Under the pieces are notes generated by a model. It did not search any database. It was given only the letters and a program-made list of their open reading frames with translations, and was not told the DNA's origin. From Alteromonas sp. KUL42 (GTDB lineage: Bacteria > Pseudomonadota > Gammaproteobacteria > Enterobacterales > Alteromonadaceae): a DNA stretch of 64,000 nt. The stretch lies in NCBI RefSeq assembly GCF_006538325.1, contig NZ_BJKK01000008.1, positions 62,001 through 126,000 of the forward strand, read 5' to 3'. This document shows positions 10,231 to 18,582 of the stretch, one piece after another. Both the position numbers and the translations under genes were made by a program. Numbering within the stretch: position 1 is the first letter of the stretch; each line of letters starts with the position of its first letter.

Positions 10231-10373
10231 TGGTGTTAATGATGATGGGTTTTTATTTACGTATTTTTTACATCTTAACCTGAGATCTGAGCATTGTTCC
10301 GAGAAAAGAATCGTGCTCTGGTATACAATAAGGTTATTCCGTTACCTTGAGTAACTATGTTTGAGGAGATAAA

Positions 10374-11033
10374 TTGAAACGAGACTCCTATCACGATAAA
10401 AGACAGGCAATTATTGATAGCAGCTTCTTACTTTTTTTTAAGAGTGGCTTTTGTAATGTAAATTTGCAAATGATGTTGAAACAAGCCGATGTATCCAAAG
10501 GTACTTTTTATCATTATTTTAAGTCGAAAGAAGGGGTCATTGAGAGCTGCTACGAACACGTAGTGTCTAGTTTTCAAAAACAGATCAAAGATATTCTCAG
10601 TGCAGCAGATATGGGTCTTGCAGAGAAATTGATTTTTTTTATCCACTGGCCTGCTTCGTATATTTTATTAAATACAAATGGCATCAGGCTATCGCTTGCT
10701 GAATTTATGGCGTCTTCTGGAAATCATGAATTAAGGCGAGTCTTCGAGACAAGGTATGTCGATATAATTATAGGCTCATTAGAATTGTTACTGGTTCGTG
10801 CAAACCAGCGTGGTGAAAGTCAGGTAACTCACCCAGAAATGAGTGCTAAGTTGCTAGCAATGATTATGTTACCACTTGTTTATGAGATACCAGCGTTGTT
10901 GAAACCTGCCGATGGTCGCGAGGATGATTCTAGTATTTTAGAAGCCGGACTTGAGTGTATTGAGCGAACCTTAAAGCTAGAGGCGTACTCTATGCGAGGC
11001 CTGTTAAGTGATTTACAAAATGAGTGTGCTTAA
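10374..11033 (+). CDS. TetR-family transcriptional regulator, TTG start
   Basis: A 219-residue regulator with a typical TetR N-terminal helix-turn-helix (about residues 10-57, ending VSKGTFYHYFKSKEGV) and an unassigned ligand-binding domain. The start is TTG at 10374, with GAGGAG six bases before it. The next Met residues fall inside the DNA-binding domain, so the TTG is needed. The gene overlaps the next one by 14 bases, which implies cotranscription and translational coupling. It probably binds the dyad at 10214-10230. The inducer is unknown. Confidence 0.88.
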   Translation: MKRDSYHDKRQAIIDSSFLLFFKSGFCNVNLQMMLKQADVSKGTFYHYFKSKEGVIESCYEHVVSSFQKQIKDILSAADMGLAEKLIFFIHWPASYILLNTNGIRLSLAEFMASSGNHELRRVFETRYVDIIIGSLELLLVRANQRGESQVTHPEMSAKLLAMIMLPLVYEIPALLKPADGREDDSSILEAGLECIERTLKLEAYSMRGLLSDLQNECA

Positions 11034-11856
11034 TATAAATGACTCTGAAGAATCGATGCTTCATGAAAATTGCCCAGGAAACTGCAAAGGATGTGTATTG
11101 GCTTCAAAATGTGAGATGCCTTACAAACCGGAGTTTATCGCGTCAAATGAATGTTACTGGTTGATGCAGGACGAAAAATTTATACTTGCAAATGAAGCGA
11201 CAAAGCATGTTTACAAAGTAAATGATCCTGTTGAATTTGTAGGTTTAACACCTGCTTGTGTTTCCCCAAAGCTACAACCTTGTGGTTTGCCATCGAGCTT
11301 ACTTGCATCAGAGGCAATTGCGCACACTAAAAAATACGGAGAGTGTAACTTTAGTTGGATGTGTGCTGATATTAGCGGCGGTACACAGGTTCCTATGCGT
11401 ATCCATTTAACATTGATAGACAAGCATGCTCCTAATTTTATTTTGGCTAGAGGAAAAGTTCTATCTCAATTGTTTTTGCCTGAAGTTCTAAACATTGAAC
11501 ATATAAGCCAGCAACTTGAAGAGTTGTTCCTTATGCTTTTGAATGCTTCATCAAAGAGCGATATGACTATTGAAGATCAAATAACATTCTTTAGACAAAT
11601 GTTAAAACGAGTGGTAAGACGCGCTAACGAAACGAATACCACACAGGTAACAGATGTTTCCTCAACAACTTTTTTAATAAGTAACACGCTACAGCAACTA
11701 CTCATTGAAAAAGAACCTTCTGAATGGCTTATAGTAGCGTTTTTAGAAAGTGTAGAACGTACACTCAATTTACCTGATGGTGAGCTTAGTACTTCACCGA
11801 TCTTTTACAAGCTGTTGAAAACATTGGTATATCGCTCGTCAGCTAAAAGCATATGA
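11020..11856 (+). CDS. Cys-rich PAS-domain protein of unknown function
   Basis: A 278-residue protein starting at the ATG that overlaps the end of the TetR gene. Near the N-terminus there is a compact Cys cluster, CPGNCKGCVLASKC, spaced C-x3-C-x2-C-x5-C, which looks able to bind an Fe-S cluster or a metal. Next comes a PAS-like domain (about residues 40-140, with FVGLTPACVSPKLQP). The remaining 130 residues are helical and unrecognised, with no kinase, GGDEF or helix-turn-helix motif. The coupling with TetR suggests a redox or metal sensor that modulates the regulator or its target. Function is inferred, not known. Confidence 0.7.
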   Translation: MSVLNINDSEESMLHENCPGNCKGCVLASKCEMPYKPEFIASNECYWLMQDEKFILANEATKHVYKVNDPVEFVGLTPACVSPKLQPCGLPSSLLASEAIAHTKKYGECNFSWMCADISGGTQVPMRIHLTLIDKHAPNFILARGKVLSQLFLPEVLNIEHISQQLEELFLMLLNASSKSDMTIEDQITFFRQMLKRVVRRANETNTTQVTDVSSTTFLISNTLQQLLIEKEPSEWLIVAFLESVERTLNLPDGELSTSPIFYKLLKTLVYRSSAKSI

Positions 11857-11862
11857 GATGCG

Positions 11863-13128
11863 TCAGTTAAACGGTTCTTTGTTGCGTTGTTCAAACCACT
11901 GAGCTAACAACTGCCTTTCTTCTTCAGTCATGCCGGTTTTGTTTAAAAAGGGCATGTCTTTGGTTACCGCTGCACGCCGAACGATTTGCGGTGCATAGCG
12001 TTCAATGTCTTCCCATGAATCTAACACCACACCTAACGGCGCAACTTTGAATATATCGTCACTTGGCGAGCGTGAATGACAACTAACGCAGTGGGTTTCG
12101 ATGAGGCTTGTTACTTGCTGGTCTGACACCACATTATTGTGAGCATCTGTTCCTGCTGTTTTTGTTGATTTAGGCAAAGTAGCTTGAGGTAAACCACTTT
12201 CTGCATATTTGTTTTCTACTTTGGTCGACTGTGGCCATGACACCCACAAGGTGATCGCCAACATGGCTACCGCTCCCGATACTAAAATACTAGGCTTGGT
12301 GGTTCCTACATGACGCAAATTAAAGAAATGGCGTATCCATGCGGCTGCCGCCATGATAGCCATAAGTACCAGCCAGTTGTGTGGGTGCTGATAGGTCATA
12401 GGGTAGTGGTTTGAAATCATAATAAACAGCAGTGGCAACGTAAAATAGTTATTGTGAACCGAACGCAGCTTGGCACTAGCACCCCAGTTCGGATCAATAT
12501 CTTTCTTTTGTGCGACAGCGGCTACCATTTTGCGCTGGTTTGGCATGATATTAAAAAACACATTACCGGCCATAATGGTACCGATTAGCGCACCCACGTG
12601 AATGTAGGCACCACGACCACTAAACCATTGCGTAGAAAGGTAGCTTACCAAAGTGACTAGGGCGACTAACCCTATACCAAATGCAAGAGGGTATTTGGCT
12701 AACGGGCTGCGACATGCTATCTCATATACAAATAGGCCACCAAAAATAAGGCTCAACCCTAAGGCAATTGCAGTAGTTGGCGTCATTGCATTAACTGAAG
12801 GGTCGATGAGATACGCTGAAGCACCAAAGTAATAGACAATAATGAGCAAAGCAAAGCCCGATAGCCATGTGGTATAGGCTTCCCATTTAAACCAGTGCAA
12901 TGTGGTAGGCATTTGCTCTGGTCCATAGGCATACTTTGCCACTTCATAAAAGCCACCGCCGTGAATGGCCCACAAATCGCCCTTAATGCCTTTGTCTTGT
13001 TTCCATTGAGGAGGTGTACGTAAGTTATTATCTAACCAAATAAAATAGAAAGACGCACCTATCCAAGCAACGCCGGCAATAACATGAAACCAACGTACGA
13101 AAAGACTCAACCAATCTAGCCACGGCAT
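11863..13128 (-). CDS. puuD: PuuD-type membrane urate oxidase with C-terminal cytochrome c domain
   Basis: About 421 residues. The N-terminal part is the multi-helix PuuD family domain (WFHVIAGVAWIGASFYFIWLD, IHGGGFYEVAKY). The C-terminus is a cytochrome c domain with haem motif CVSCH at about 347-351 and a Met ligand candidate in DMPFLNK. PuuD converts urate to 5-hydroxyisourate in organisms that lack soluble uricase, passing electrons to the respiratory chain. I place the start at 13128, preceded by AAGGAG, rather than at the upstream alternative 13182, which overlaps the guanine deaminase gene. It is the last gene of the xdh operon and its product supplies UraH and UraD. Confidence 0.9.
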   Translation of the reverse strand: MPWLDWLSLFVRWFHVIAGVAWIGASFYFIWLDNNLRTPPQWKQDKGIKGDLWAIHGGGFYEVAKYAYGPEQMPTTLHWFKWEAYTTWLSGFALLIIVYYFGASAYLIDPSVNAMTPTTAIALGLSLIFGGLFVYEIACRSPLAKYPLAFGIGLVALVTLVSYLSTQWFSGRGAYIHVGALIGTIMAGNVFFNIMPNQRKMVAAVAQKKDIDPNWGASAKLRSVHNNYFTLPLLFIMISNHYPMTYQHPHNWLVLMAIMAAAAWIRHFFNLRHVGTTKPSILVSGAVAMLAITLWVSWPQSTKVENKYAESGLPQATLPKSTKTAGTDAHNNVVSDQQVTSLIETHCVSCHSRSPSDDIFKVAPLGVVLDSWEDIERYAPQIVRRAAVTKDMPFLNKTGMTEEERQLLAQWFEQRNKEPFN

Positions 13129-13144
13129 TATTATTCTCCTTATT

Positions 13145-14440
13145 CTATTGTGGTGATTTCTTTGTGTAACAACAGCGACCACTTATCCACGTTTGCTCTA
13201 TAGCACGATCGTCACCCAAAATGCTTAGGGCGAAGAACACATCATCAAACGTTGCATCTTGTTTTATTCGAAGTGATGTTAATTCATCAAATCTTGGCTC
13301 AACGACAATGAAGTCGGCCATTGAACCTGGATTTAAGTTGCCTATCTCGTCATCGAGTCGATGGGCTAGTGCAGCACCTTGTGTCATTAAGTAAAAGCCT
13401 TCCAATGGGCAAATAGGTGCATTGCGTAGTTGGCTTACTTTGTAGGCATCAGCGTATGTATTGAACATATTAAATGTTGTACCCGCACCCACGTCAGTGG
13501 CTAATGCAACATGGACGTTATTGGCTTTAGCCGATGTCATATCAAACAAGCCACTGCCTAAAAATAAATTCGAAGTAGGGCAGAAAGCCAATGTGGCATT
13601 GGCTTCACTTAGTCTTGTCCACTCGTCAGGCGATAGGTAAATACCATGACCAAATACGGCGCGTTCGCGCACTAAATTGTATTTGTCATATACATCCAAG
13701 TAGCTATTAGTATTTGGGAAAAGACGCTTTACCCATGCTATTTCATCTAGGTTTTCAGACAAATGAGTTTGAATAAATACATCTTTATACTGCTGGGCAA
13801 GTTCACCCATTGCCGCTAATTGTGCATCGGTGCTGGTCGGTGCGAAGCGGGGCGTTAAGGCATAGCGGTTACGCCCTTTGTTGTGCCAGGTTTCTATAAG
13901 TTGCGCACTGTCTAGTTGTGCACTTTGTGCAGTGTCTTGTAGCTCGCTGGGGCAGTGCCTGTCCATACACACTTTTCCGGCTATCATTGCCATGTCTATT
14001 TCGCTTGCTGCGCGAAATAATGCATCGCAACTTTCTTTGTGAACCGTAGTAAATACCAGACCTGTTGTGGTTCCATTTTTAACAAGTTGCTGTAAGAAAA
14101 CCTTCGCTATGGCTTCTGCGTGCTGGTTATCAGCAAATTGCATTTCTGTTGGAAACGTATAGTTTTCAAGCCAGCTTAATAGTTGCTCACCATAGTGGGC
14201 AATGCTTTGTGTTTGAGGGAAGTGTAGATGACTGTCAATAAGACCCGGTAAAACCCATTTCCCAGTGAGATCTTTAATTGCCGCATTGGGGTAGCGCTCG
14301 GCAATTTCACTATAAGGGCCGATATCTTTAATGTGCTTACCGTCAATGACAAGGCCGCCGTCTTTGTAAATAGTGATGTCTTTGTTGTACTCAGACGTAC
14401 GGGTTGAAAAGTGCGCAATACTTGCACGAAATAGCTGCAT
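13145..14440 (-). CDS. guaD: Guanine deaminase
   Basis: A 431-residue amidohydrolase-superfamily enzyme that deaminates guanine to xanthine, the substrate of the xanthine dehydrogenase encoded in the same operon. Guanine-deaminase signatures are the zinc motif HLHFPQ with LLSWLENYTFPTE, then THLSENLDEI, HGIYL, CPTSNLFLGSGLFD and the metal Asp in ATDVGAGTTFNMF. Length is normal for the bacterial enzyme. It begins five bases after uraH and ends 16 bases before puuD, so it is translationally close-packed in the operon. Confidence 0.95.
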   Translation of the reverse strand: MQLFRASIAHFSTRTSEYNKDITIYKDGGLVIDGKHIKDIGPYSEIAERYPNAAIKDLTGKWVLPGLIDSHLHFPQTQSIAHYGEQLLSWLENYTFPTEMQFADNQHAEAIAKVFLQQLVKNGTTTGLVFTTVHKESCDALFRAASEIDMAMIAGKVCMDRHCPSELQDTAQSAQLDSAQLIETWHNKGRNRYALTPRFAPTSTDAQLAAMGELAQQYKDVFIQTHLSENLDEIAWVKRLFPNTNSYLDVYDKYNLVRERAVFGHGIYLSPDEWTRLSEANATLAFCPTSNLFLGSGLFDMTSAKANNVHVALATDVGAGTTFNMFNTYADAYKVSQLRNAPICPLEGFYLMTQGAALAHRLDDEIGNLNPGSMADFIVVEPRFDELTSLRIKQDATFDDVFFALSILGDDRAIEQTWISGRCCYTKKSPQ

Positions 14441-14445
14441 GTGTG

Positions 14446-14791
14446 TTAGCTGCCTCTGTAGCTACTGAACCCAAATGGCGAGATAAGTAATGGCACGTGG
14501 TAGTGCCCACCATTTGGTTCAAGTTCAAATGTAATATCAATATGCGGGTAGAAGCACTGCTTGTGATTCGCTTCTAAATACGCTTTGCAATGAAAGCGTA
14601 ATGTATAAATGCCTGCTTCAAATGATGCTTCAACTTGCGTTTTTTTCTAACCCTAGCCACTGCTTACAGCGACCATCATCATCTGTAATGCCGTCTAAGG
14701 TTTTACCATTAGGCAGTGTTAGCGTAAGTGCAATACCTGATGCAGGCTTTCCGAGTGTCGTGTCTAGTACATGACTTGATAATGTATTCAT
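14446..14791 (-). pseudogene. uraH: 5-hydroxyisourate hydrolase uraH with a one-base frameshift
   Basis: Reading from the ATG at 14791 gives a transthyretin-like start (LSSHVLDTTLGKPA) that breaks at a premature stop just after an A7 run on the coding strand (14640-14646). Dropping one A restores 114 residues, including FYPHIDITFE and the family's C-terminal YRGS, ending at the TAA at 14446-14448. The enzyme hydrolyses the PuuD product 5-hydroxyisourate to OHCU in the cytosol. It sits between uraD and guaD in the xdh operon. The extra A may be a sequencing error, a real mutation, or a slippage site; uraD next door has a similar defect. Confidence 0.9.
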
Positions 14792-14807
14792 TCGAATTCC
14801 TTAATAC

Positions 14808-15312
14808 TTATACAAGTGCTTTGCTAATGCGTAATAGCGTAATGTTAATTTGTTGCGCAGCGGCATTTTGTAGCTCTTCATCAGTGCTATTAGGAAGCCT
14901 TTTCTGAAGTTCTTCTAGCATAGTCTCAGCGGATAATCCCGTTGCACAGATAATAAAGATAAACCCATGTTTGTCTAAGTACGCATGGTTCGCTTCTTTC
15001 AATGCATGTAGAACCTCATCTGACGCACTTGCAGTGCCAGATTGTTCACCCGCTGCAATGGCTTTGGTATTGGCAAAGTTTTTTGCGCAATGAATCCACA
15101 TCACCAATCATAGGGTGTGCTTTGAAGGCCTCTAGATAGTCGTCATTAGTGCAAGATTGCCACGCTTGTTTTGCGCTGGCTTCAAGAGCATCAATGGATG
15201 AATAGGGGCGTGTACTCACCATTTTCTCTATCCACGCGTTTGCCGCGCAGCACTGTTCAAACCATGCCGATGCAGCATCATTATCTAACGTATTTAGTTC
15301 ATCTAAGGTCAT
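14808..15312 (-). pseudogene. uraD: OHCU decarboxylase uraD with a one-base frameshift
   Basis: Two overlapping frames together make one 2-oxo-4-hydroxy-4-carboxy-5-ureidoimidazoline decarboxylase. The first (from 15312) carries the start and the catalytic FKAHPMIGDVDSLRK segment. The second (to 14808) carries FANTKAIAAGEQSG and HGFIFIICATG. They join at an A6 run near 15083-15088; removing one A gives 167 residues, normal for the family. The enzyme makes S-allantoin. The start overlaps the end of xdhC by 14 bases. As with uraH, error, mutation and slippage are all possible. Confidence 0.9.
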
Positions 15313-16189
15313 CGACAGTGTCCTTTATGTGTTTCTTCGTAGTTTCTTGTTGCAACGCTTTTTTACCCTGCTCAGCTGGTTTGTGATGCAACAAGTTTAT
15401 AATTTGCGCAGCAATAGAAACCGCCACTTCAATGGGACGCTTTCCGGGTACTGCAGGGTTACCTATAGGCGTATGCAACCTTGCAAGGGTGGTTTCATCG
15501 AATCCTCGGTGCGTTAATTTGGTCATAAAGCGTTTGGCTTTCGTATCAGAACCAATAAGACCGATAAAGGGCAGTGACGGATACTTAAGCGCATTCTCTG
15601 TAATACGATAATCAAGCTGATGATCGTGGGTAAGAATGATTAACCAGCTGTTATCACTTAAGTGACGCACTTCAGTTTCTGGCTCTTCTTCTATCACAAC
15701 TTGCACGTTAGCGGGAATTTGCTCTGGAAATAGCTCGTTTCTGCTGTCTATCCACGAAATACGAACCGGTAACTGTGCCAGTATTGGTACTAAGGCTTTT
15801 GCCACATGACCTGCACCAAAAATGGCAATATGTTGCTGGTGCATATTACAAACGTCAAAAAGCACTTTTACCGCACCACCACAACATTGACCGAGTGACT
15901 GACTCAGAGGGTAACTGTGCAATTCTGTGCAGGCTTGTCCTTTTGCCAAATAGGCGCGAGCGCGGTTAATGGCATCAAATTCAAGGTGACCACCACCAAT
16001 GGTATCGATACTTGAACTGGCCGTAACCACCATTTTACTGCCACTTTCTCTTGGTGTTGAACCTGCCGTACCTACAACCGTTACCAGCACGTAGGCTTCG
16101 TTTGATTGCTGACATTGCTCAACCGCTTCATACCACGTTTGAGGGCGCCAAGAAGACGTTTTCAACGCCTTGTTCGCTTTGGTGGTCAT
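15299..16189 (-). CDS. xdhC: Xanthine dehydrogenase accessory protein XdhC
   Basis: A 296-residue XdhC/CoxI-family protein, which binds molybdenum cofactor, helps its sulfuration and delivers it to xanthine dehydrogenase. Visible signatures are VLVTVVGTAGSTPRESGSKMVV near the N-terminus, IGGGHLEFDAI, a Rossmann-type segment AIFGAGHVAKAL, and the C-terminal HTPIGNPAVPGKRPIEVAVSIAAQII. The start overlaps the stop of xdhB by four bases (ATGA), and its own end overlaps uraD, indicating tight coupling in the operon. Confidence 0.95.
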   Translation of the reverse strand: MTTKANKALKTSSWRPQTWYEAVEQCQQSNEAYVLVTVVGTAGSTPRESGSKMVVTASSSIDTIGGGHLEFDAINRARAYLAKGQACTELHSYPLSQSLGQCCGGAVKVLFDVCNMHQQHIAIFGAGHVAKALVPILAQLPVRISWIDSRNELFPEQIPANVQVVIEEEPETEVRHLSDNSWLIILTHDHQLDYRITENALKYPSLPFIGLIGSDTKAKRFMTKLTHRGFDETTLARLHTPIGNPAVPGKRPIEVAVSIAAQIINLLHHKPAEQGKKALQQETTKKHIKDTVDDLR

Positions 16190-18582
16190 ACCGACTCCTT
16201 TGCATTTTCTGTTGCACTTTCTTTTGCATTGGGCGATGTAACTCTAGCTTGAATGTCTGCAATGGCATTGAGAACGCGTTCTGGTGTGGCTGGTGTATCT
16301 AATGCAGGGTCTACGGTATACCCAGATAAACTGGAAATGGCATCTTTTAATGCACACCACACCGAAATAGCCAGCATGAAAGGGGGCTCACCGACGGCTT
16401 TTGAGTGATAAATACTGTCTTCTGCATTTTCGCGTCCAAACAGCGAAACATTGAACGTCTTGGGTGTATCGCCAATTGCCGGAATTTTATAGGTGGCCAT
16501 ATTCTCGCTAATAAGTTTGCCTTTGTTGTTCCATTTTAAGTCTTCGGTTGTTAGCCAACCCATACCTTGAATAAATGCGCCTTCAATTTGGCCTATATCG
16601 ATAGCGGGGTTTAAGCTGTTACCCACATCGTGGATAATGTCGACGGCATCAACAGTGTATTCTCCGGTCAATGTATCTACTGACACTTCGCTCATGGATA
16701 CACCGTATGCAAAATAGAAAAAGGGGCGGCCTTCACCGGTCTCTCTGTTGTATTGTAGTTTAGGGGTTTTGTAAAAACCGCTAGCCGATAGCGATACACG
16801 CGCAAAGTAAGCGCTTTGAATAAGTTCTACAAAAGAGATGCTGTGCTTGCCGAGTCTTACTTCATCGCCCACAAACTCAACCAAGTTTGCATCATCAGCA
16901 CGACTTAAGCTTTTGGCATAACATTCTGCGAGTCGCGCTTTCAGTGTTAAGCATGCATTTTGTACGGCTTTGCCGTTTAAATCAGTACCACTTGATGCCG
17001 CGGTAGGTGAGGTATTAGGCACCTTATCGGTGCGGGTGGCGGTAACCTCTATCATGTCGATACCAACACCAAACTCATTGGCGGCAATTTGGGCTATTTT
17101 GGTATGTAAACCTTGCCCCATTTCAGTACCGCCGTGGTTAATCTGAATACTGCCATCAGTGTATATATGTACTAACGCCCCAGCTTGGTTTAGGTGTTTG
17201 GCTGTAAATGAAATACCAAATTTCACAGGGGTCAGGGCTAGGCCCTTTTTAATGATAGGGCTGGTGCGGTTAAACGCGGTAATGGTTTCTCTGCGCTGCC
17301 AATATTCTGCTCTCTGTTCTAGCTCATCTATCATTTCCGGCAGTAGATTATGCTCTATCTCCATGCCGTAAGGGGTAACGGTACCTGTTGATGGTCCGTA
17401 GAGGTTGCGTTTTCTCACCGAAAGCGGATCAGTGCCAAGATGTCGAGCAATCTTGTCCATCATAGCTTCAGCCATGATCATCCCTTGTGGGCCACCAAAC
17501 CCCCGGTAGGCAGTGTGCGATACCATATTGGTTTTTAATCGATGACCAACAATGTCACTGTTTCCCAGAAAGTAGCCGTTGTCGGCGTGAAACATGGCTC
17601 TATCTACAATGGCATCGGACAAGTCCGGTGAGTGACCACAAATACCATTGATTTCCATGCGCGTGGCTTCAATTTTGCCCGTATCATCAAATGCTACATC
17701 GTAACTGTTTTCGAAAGGGTGACGCTTGCCCGTAACGTGCATGTCGGTAAAGCGTGGCAAACGAAGTTTCACTGCGCAGCGGTTTCTCGAAGCCAGTAAA
17801 GCGGCGATACACGCCCATTGTGCTGCTTGGGTCTCTTTACCCCCAAAGCCGCCACCCATTCTTCGCATATCAACCATTACGCGATGAAGTTTTACATTAA
17901 GCACTTCGGCTACTAGCTTTTGCACTTCGCTGGGGTGTTGACTAGAAGTATAGATTTTCATCCTGTCTTCTTCGTCAGGAATGGCTAAGCTCACTTGTCC
18001 TTCAAGGTACATGTGTTCTTGTCCACCAATACTCAGGTTTCCGTGAGTTTTATGCGTAGCTGTCTCAAAGGTACTGTCAACCTTAGCCATTTCTTGACCA
18101 AAGCGATGAAGTGGGCGTACAAACTCAGACTGGGCGTGAGCTTCATCCGCGTTCATTATTGGTGATGCTTCTTCTACGTCTATTTGCCCTTTAAGTGCAG
18201 CCTGTCTGGCAAGCTGAACAGAGGTTGCCAGTACGGCAAATACAGGTTGTCCAAAAAACTTTATTTCTTGATTGGCAAGTAGTGGGTCGCCTTCAAAAAC
18301 AGGACCAATGTCTTTGTGACCGGGTACGTCGTCTATGGTAACAACATCTACAACGCCTTCGCTTTGGCGCACATTATCAAGATTAATGCCGGTGATTTGA
18401 CCTTTAGCACATTGGCTCAATCCTACAGCAGCATAAAGCGTACCTTGGGGTTCTACAATATCATCTACGTAGTTAGCGGCGCCTTGAACTTGGCGAGGAG
18501 CACTTTCGTGTTTAGATGAAACATGAACGACGTTATTTGATGGTGATTGTTGTGCATGTGCTTTGTCTATCAATTTACGCAT
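16186..18582 (-). CDS. xdhB: Xanthine dehydrogenase molybdopterin-binding subunit
   Basis: About 798 residues, the large molybdenum-containing subunit that oxidises hypoxanthine to xanthine and xanthine to urate. Family signatures are RQVQGAANYVDDI, the cofactor-binding RMGGGFGGKETQ, TAYRGFGGPQG, and the GEPPFML motif with the catalytic Glu. I place the start at the ATG at 18582, which overlaps the stop of xdhA (ATGCGTAA); the longer frame would begin with a TTG at 18603. With XdhA it forms the two-subunit bacterial type, in which XdhA holds the Fe-S and FAD sites. Confidence 0.95.
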   Translation of the reverse strand: MRKLIDKAHAQQSPSNNVVHVSSKHESAPRQVQGAANYVDDIVEPQGTLYAAVGLSQCAKGQITGINLDNVRQSEGVVDVVTIDDVPGHKDIGPVFEGDPLLANQEIKFFGQPVFAVLATSVQLARQAALKGQIDVEEASPIMNADEAHAQSEFVRPLHRFGQEMAKVDSTFETATHKTHGNLSIGGQEHMYLEGQVSLAIPDEEDRMKIYTSSQHPSEVQKLVAEVLNVKLHRVMVDMRRMGGGFGGKETQAAQWACIAALLASRNRCAVKLRLPRFTDMHVTGKRHPFENSYDVAFDDTGKIEATRMEINGICGHSPDLSDAIVDRAMFHADNGYFLGNSDIVGHRLKTNMVSHTAYRGFGGPQGMIMAEAMMDKIARHLGTDPLSVRKRNLYGPSTGTVTPYGMEIEHNLLPEMIDELEQRAEYWQRRETITAFNRTSPIIKKGLALTPVKFGISFTAKHLNQAGALVHIYTDGSIQINHGGTEMGQGLHTKIAQIAANEFGVGIDMIEVTATRTDKVPNTSPTAASSGTDLNGKAVQNACLTLKARLAECYAKSLSRADDANLVEFVGDEVRLGKHSISFVELIQSAYFARVSLSASGFYKTPKLQYNRETGEGRPFFYFAYGVSMSEVSVDTLTGEYTVDAVDIIHDVGNSLNPAIDIGQIEGAFIQGMGWLTTEDLKWNNKGKLISENMATYKIPAIGDTPKTFNVSLFGRENAEDSIYHSKAVGEPPFMLAISVWCALKDAISSLSGYTVDPALDTPATPERVLNAIADIQARVTSPNAKESATENAKESV

